DNA of 64,000 bases, from NCBI GenBank assembly GCA_027475525.1, contig JAMWFC010000037.1, positions 191,419 to 255,418 of the forward strand, given 5' to 3'. Position numbers and translations under genes: made by a program. The DNA is from Macrolepiota albuminosa (taxonomy: Eukaryota; Basidiomycota; Agaricomycetes; Agaricales; Agaricaceae). The notes under the pieces were generated by a model. The model was not told where the DNA came from, made no database searches, and saw only the letters and a list, made by a program, of their open reading frames with translations. This document shows positions 59,597 to 64,000 of the stretch, one piece after another. Within the stretch, counting starts at the first letter, position 1; each line of letters starts with the position of its first letter.

Positions 59597-61045
59597 CATA
59601 TTTGAATGACTACGCTAGTACAAGTTGTACTTGAAGTGGAAGAAATGTGAGCTTTACGCTCAGAGTATAGACTGCCTAGGGCATGTCATAGATGAGCGGG
59701 GTATCCACCCCAATCAGGACAAGCTCGATCGCATTTGGGAGTGGCGCACGCCCCAAAACTACAATGACATCCAACGATTCGTTGGCCTTGTCAACTACAT
59801 ATCGAGCTTCTTGCCCGATGTCACAGCCTATACTGGGCCACTTATGGCCATGATGCAGAATGAATCACTGTTCAATTGGAGGCCGTTGCACCAGCGGTGC
59901 TTCAAGATGGTCAAACGGATCTGTACAAAGACTCCGGTGATTCAACCAATCGACCCTAGATGGGACGAGCCGATATGGCTCATTTGCAACGCATCCAAGG
60001 CAGGTGTCGGAGCCATGTACGGTCAGGGAAGCAGCTGGCAGACATGCTGCCCAGCAGGGTTCATGTCGAAGAAGTTCACAACGGCCCAGCAAAACTATGC
60101 AGTGCATGAGCTGGAGACTCTTGCCATACTCGAGGCCCTCCTCAAGTGGGAGGATAAGCTGATGGGATATCCCATCCACATCATAACGGACCACAAGGCC
60201 CTTGAGTTCTTCAAAACTCAGGTGAACTTGTCGCCGTGTCAGCAACGGTGGATAGACTACATGTCGAGATACCAGTTCGACATCACCTATGTTAAAGGTG
60301 AACTCAACAAAGTGGCAGACTGCTTGTCACGCTACTTTGAGAGTAATGTAGTTGGGGAGGCTCACGAGCCTCATGAGTATGTGCAGGCAGACTGCTGCAT
60401 AGACCCTGATGGAGAGGATTTACCTCTCCACCGATACCAGGAGCTCAGGGAGCATGTCCTGGAAGTATGCGCTATGCATGACGATGAACGGAGGTGAAGC
60501 ACTCACCTCAGGGAGCAGCGTGAAGAGCGGGACATAGCCGCCCAGTTGCTCAAGGAGCATGAAGTCGTGGACCCAGCGTCAACTGGGGAGCACAAGCGCC
60601 CCGATTTACCCGTTACGCTGGCGGAGATGCTCGAAGGCAAATTGCCTTCATCCCAGCCCCCTAGCCTGGTCAGCGACAACTTCCGGAAGGAAGTGGTGCA
60701 GGACTATGGCGATGATTCTCTCTTCACTGAGATAATCGCCAATCCTGACGACCATCCTCGGTTCAGGCATGAGCCTGGTGGACTCATCACGATGGAGAAC
60801 CGTCAAGGGGTGGCAGTGGTCTGCCTCCCCCATACGCGAATCATTGTTACGTGGGTCTTGGACCAGGCCTATGCACTGGTGGGGCACTTTGGTGCCGCCA
60901 GGACGTTGAGCTACATCCGGAGATGGTATTGGTGGCCACATATGGCCCAAGAAGTGACTAAGTTCTGTGCTTCATGTGCAGCGTGTCAGAGGGCAAAGTT
61001 GCCCCCTGGATCCCCTCCCGGGAAGCTACACCAGCTACCCATGCT

Positions 61046-61199
61046 GGTGAAACCTTGGAATTCCATTGGAATGGACTTCGTAGGTCCCTTTCCCAAGTCC
61101 AGAGGGTTCGATTACCTCTGGGGGTGAAACCTTGGAATTCCATTGGAATGGACTTCGTAGGTCCCTTTCCCAAGTCCAGAGGGTTCGATTACCTCTGGG
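61046..61199. repeat. exact 77-bp tandem duplication (16 of 16)
   Basis: It lies in integrase of element C and duplicates the segment with the first catalytic Asp. It explains the frame change at about 61125. Confidence 0.93.
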
Positions 61200-62342
61200 T
61201 GGTAATATGCCGCATGACGAGCATGGTGCACCTCATACCGGTGCAAACTATGCTGACGGCTAAGGAGCTGTCATGGATCTACCTTAGGGAGATCGTTAGG
61301 CTGCATGGGCTGCCTAGTACCATTGTGAGCGATCGTGACTCAAAGCTCACGTCTCAATGGTGGAGGGAACTCCACAAACTGTTAGGAGCGCGACTCCTCA
61401 TGTCAACGTCCTTCCATCCTCAAACGGATGGGCAAACTGAGCGGGCTAACCGCAGTATAGGCCAGATCCTGAGGGCAGTTGTTCGCCCTGACCAACAAGA
61501 CTGGGTGGACTGGTGTCCACTCACTGAGTTCGTGATTAACACGAGTATCTCAGATACAACAGGGTATGCGCCCTTTGAGCTCAATGGAGGGTACTTGCCC
61601 TCCATGCTGCATGAAGTTCATGCTGATATGATGGCCCACCAAGGAGTTGTCAAGTTCGCCAGGCAGGCCCTGGAGAACATTGCAGCGGCGCATGACGCCA
61701 TCATAGAGACACGAGTCTTTCAGGTGAAAAACGCCAATCACCGTAGGTGAGCAGACCCGCCAACAGCAGTAGGAGCATTGGTTTACCTATCAACGCATAA
61801 CCTGAGACTCCCAAAGGGTCAGGCGAGTAATCTCTGCCCAAAATGGGTAGGCCCATACCGCGTTCTAGACGCAGAGCCAAGTACCTCCAACTACATGTTG
61901 GAGCTGCCTCTGGCATTACAGAAACAATGCATCGTTCCAAAGTTTCACGTGTTGCTGTTGCAACCATACAGCGTGTCTGACAATGCGCTATTCCCTAACA
62001 GGGTGACCCCAGGCCCCTATGATTTTGGGGCTCGAGACGATGACAAATGGTTCGTCGAGTGCATCATTGGGCACCGGTGGACTAAGCGTAACATGCTCGA
62101 GTTTGAGGTACGCTGGTCCCTCGGAAACACAACATGGGAGCCACACTCCCATTGCTCCAAGTTGGTGGCACTTGACTGTTATTTGGAGTTGAAGGGCGTT
62201 AAGCGCCCACATCAATTAAGTAAGCGTGTCGGTGCTTAATTTGATCAGCAGTGCCGATTGTGGCTTGGTTGAGTTGGTCAGCAGCTGTGGCTGAAACATG
62301 TCTTAAAAGGCGAAATTTTTTTTTTGCTTTTTTCCCTCAACC

Positions 62343-64000
62343 ATGGACAACATGCCCATGGACCAGAGTGAGCAGCAGCAGCAAATTGAGATTGCACTGT
62401 TGGTCTTACCGTCAGCTAAAGGGGGGGGCAGATAGCTCCCCCGCTGACCCAAAATGCGCCCCAATGGGGACAATTGCAACAGGCCATGGGCTTCCCACAG
62501 CAGCAGCAACCACCAGCGGTGGGCTACCTGCTGCAGCAGCCGGTGATCAGTGGCTATCCGCCACTCCAACCCATGCAGGGCAACTTCATGCCCCAGAACG
62601 CACCTGTGGGTGGCTATCAGCCCCAACAACCAGTAGCGGGCGCTTATGCGCCACATCACGCAGAGAGCCAATCCCAGCAACAGGCCTACGGGGGGCTAGT
62701 CAGCCCCCAAGCAGCGCCAGGATGGGGGCAGTTTGCCCCCGCTATGGCGAGAGGGGCTATGGGCGCACATCCTTTGCCTCAGTTTACCGCCCTGGCACAC
62801 TACCCTGGCATGGGTGGTGTGCCCATAATGATGCCATACCCCCTGGCTTGGATGGGGGCTTGGGGTGCAATGCCCCAGTACGGCACCTCGTATGAGGTGC
62901 CAGCCAAGGGAGGCCGGTCGATTTCCCTGTCGACCACAGTACCAGTCGACAATCTAGAGGGACGCCAAGCACCCTTCATGCAGGCCACCACGGCCATTGA
63001 GAGTACAGAAACTCTCAGTCCAGAATGAAGCATCAGTTCATCAGCTGATGCGCCAACAGAGAGCCTGGCCAAGCTCTCCTTGCTACAGCGGCTGGAAATG
63101 CCGCACCAATCCGAGCCCAGCTCGGAAGAAGAGTCGCATCCTCGACGCAACAAAGGAAAAGCATGGGCTGTCAAGCCCAGTCGCAACCAGGACTTAGTCC
63201 TGGCTACCCTTCTCCAATGCCTGGGAGACAATGGGTACGATGTACCCGCAGAGTCACCATTCCTCCGCGAAGCAGAGGTGGTCATCCTCATCAGCCAGAT
63301 GATGGACGACATGGATCATATGCGCGCCCAGCACAAAACTGATCTCCTTGCCTTATCGGCCACTCGTAAGCGGCAGACTACACCCCCGAGTCGGGACACT
63401 GACTCCAGCAAAAGGGTGCGTCGGCAAGGAGTGGAGGATGCGCCCTTCCGCTCGATTAAGTTGAGCGTTGTTGCCCCCAGCCGGGAGGCCAGCCTAGGAT
63501 GGGACATCCTTCCCTATGAAGATGTCCCTGCTCCAGCCGCCCCCCAGCTTATCCAGCGCCTCGCCAGCGGCGTGTCTGAGGTCGCATCTTCACCACCAGT
63601 ATCCGTGGTTTCCACCACGCACTCTGGGGAGCAGAGTTTCAGGGGCGTGAGCACACGCCTCACTGAGGCTAAGGCCTCACAACCCTGAAAGGATCGTCTG
63701 GGTAAGCAACCGGAAGGGCATGCATATGTCAATGTGCACTTCCCCGATGCCCCGAAAGGGGCCTCAGAGGCTAACATCCCCTTTTTACCCGCAATATTGA
63801 TAGAAGGCCTGCCAGCCCGACTCCCACGGTGTGTGTGGGCAATGGACCCATGGTCTGATAAGTCGGAGCCGGAGAGGCTGCCATCCCCGCTCTCCGATGA
63901 CAATTGGTATGAGGAGCCTGAAGAGGCTCACATGGAATCCCCTGTGCCACACAAGACAGCAGCACAACGTATGGTGTGTGAACGGCGCAACAGCAATCGA
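62343..64000 (+). pseudogene. element C third ORF, cut by window end
   Basis: Start ATG 62343 encodes MDNMPMDQSEQQQQQ as in B. The zero frame ends at TAG 62433-62435 right after the G8 run (62421-62428); the -1 frame continues with the Gln/Pro-rich region (GFPQQQQPPAVGY), stops at 63026 and 63686, and is open to the window edge. It aligns closely with B over its whole length, so the ORF was carried by both copies. Function unknown. Confidence 0.7.

Larger units (their letters stand above)
54878..62239 (+). pseudogene. element C Gag-Pol
   Basis: All parts lie in one frame apart from two 77-bp duplications and one indel near 58750 (about 16 bp missing relative to B). Gag: 54878-57442, CCHC knuckle CFACGQPGHYATNCP at 57346-57390. 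Protease WTLWDSGSTTSG near 57840. RT: 58762 onward, HIYLDDIFIYSDS near 59455 (repeated in the 77-bp copy). RNase H tract ITDHKALEFF near 60185. Integrase: zinc-binding HFG...CASCAAC (60888-60990), GMDFVGPFP (61070), VSDRDSKLTSQWW (61325), TDGQTERANRS (61422). Chromo-like tail FEVRWSLGNTTWEPHSH near 62104. Stops at 55427, 56246, about 56378, 57440, 57950, 58214, 59428 and others are mostly TGA, many at positions where B or A has an Arg, Gln or Cys codon. Confidence 0.88.
54786..64000 (+). mobile_element. Ty3/gypsy element C (open at window end)
   Basis: The youngest-looking and most complete of the three gypsy elements. It carries all domains of Gag-Pol and the first half of the third ORF. The 3' part and 3' LTR lie beyond the window. 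Confidence 0.85.

Noticed and set aside
1096..61199. 77-bp pairs read as minisatellites or transposon target duplications
   Set aside because: Always exactly two copies, always one length, no shared sequence, and located in many unrelated families.
1..64000. tRNA, rRNA or origin-like sequences
   Set aside because: I saw no cloverleaf with A and B boxes and no rRNA-like tract; the only tRNA-like matches are short primer-binding sites of retrotransposons.

Overview
The window looks like an Agaricomycete (mushroom-forming basidiomycete) chromosome. Genes carry several short introns with GT..AG borders. The host genes are a La-type RNA-binding protein, a GH79-type glycosidase with a GPI-type C-terminus, and STAND/NLR proteins of patatin-NB-ARC-TPR layout. 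The transposon load (Ty1/copia, Ty3/gypsy, Tc1/mariner, nested solo LTRs) is typical of such genomes. No species is assigned.

Layout. 1-1783: little recognisable sequence. 1784 to about 15050: block 1, holding a La pseudogene (minus) split by a full copia element (2932-8134), then NLR1 (plus). About 16018 to 25800: block 2, a diverged tandem copy of the same La-NLR unit, with a truncated GH79 pseudogene where the first La exon should be, then NLR2 with one nonsense codon. 27417-29024: a mariner element with 218-bp inverted repeats. 29144-30546: a copia fragment. 30547 to about 41744: old CpG-depleted gypsy element A, carrying two solo LTR insertions. 41745-43438: a second mariner. 43923-54785 and 54469-64000 (open at the window edge): gypsy elements B and C, in tandem and sharing one LTR.

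Two observations change how the window should be read. First, sixteen tandem duplications in unrelated sequence (TPR array, copia, gypsy, LTRs, introns, non-coding DNA) all have a period of exactly 77 bp. This fits contig ends overlapping by an assembler k-mer of 77 that were joined without merging. Seven fall in the reading frames of NLR1, the copia polyprotein and the element C polyprotein, and seem to cause their otherwise unexplained frame changes. Counting one copy of each, NLR1 is one continuous gene of about 1553 codons. Second, the gypsy family carries a third ORF of about 3 kb between integrase and 3' LTR. It is conserved at protein level between the old element A and the younger B and C, and I do not recognise it.

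Biologically, the two NLRs are the main host interest. They have a patatin-like N-terminal domain missing both catalytic residues, an intact NB-ARC P-loop, and about 17 near-identical 42-residue kinesin-light-chain-type TPRs whose variation sits at a few positions, as in fungal non-self-recognition receptors. Their NB-ARC exons are almost free of CpG, as is gypsy element A, which suggests long-term cytosine methylation of these regions.
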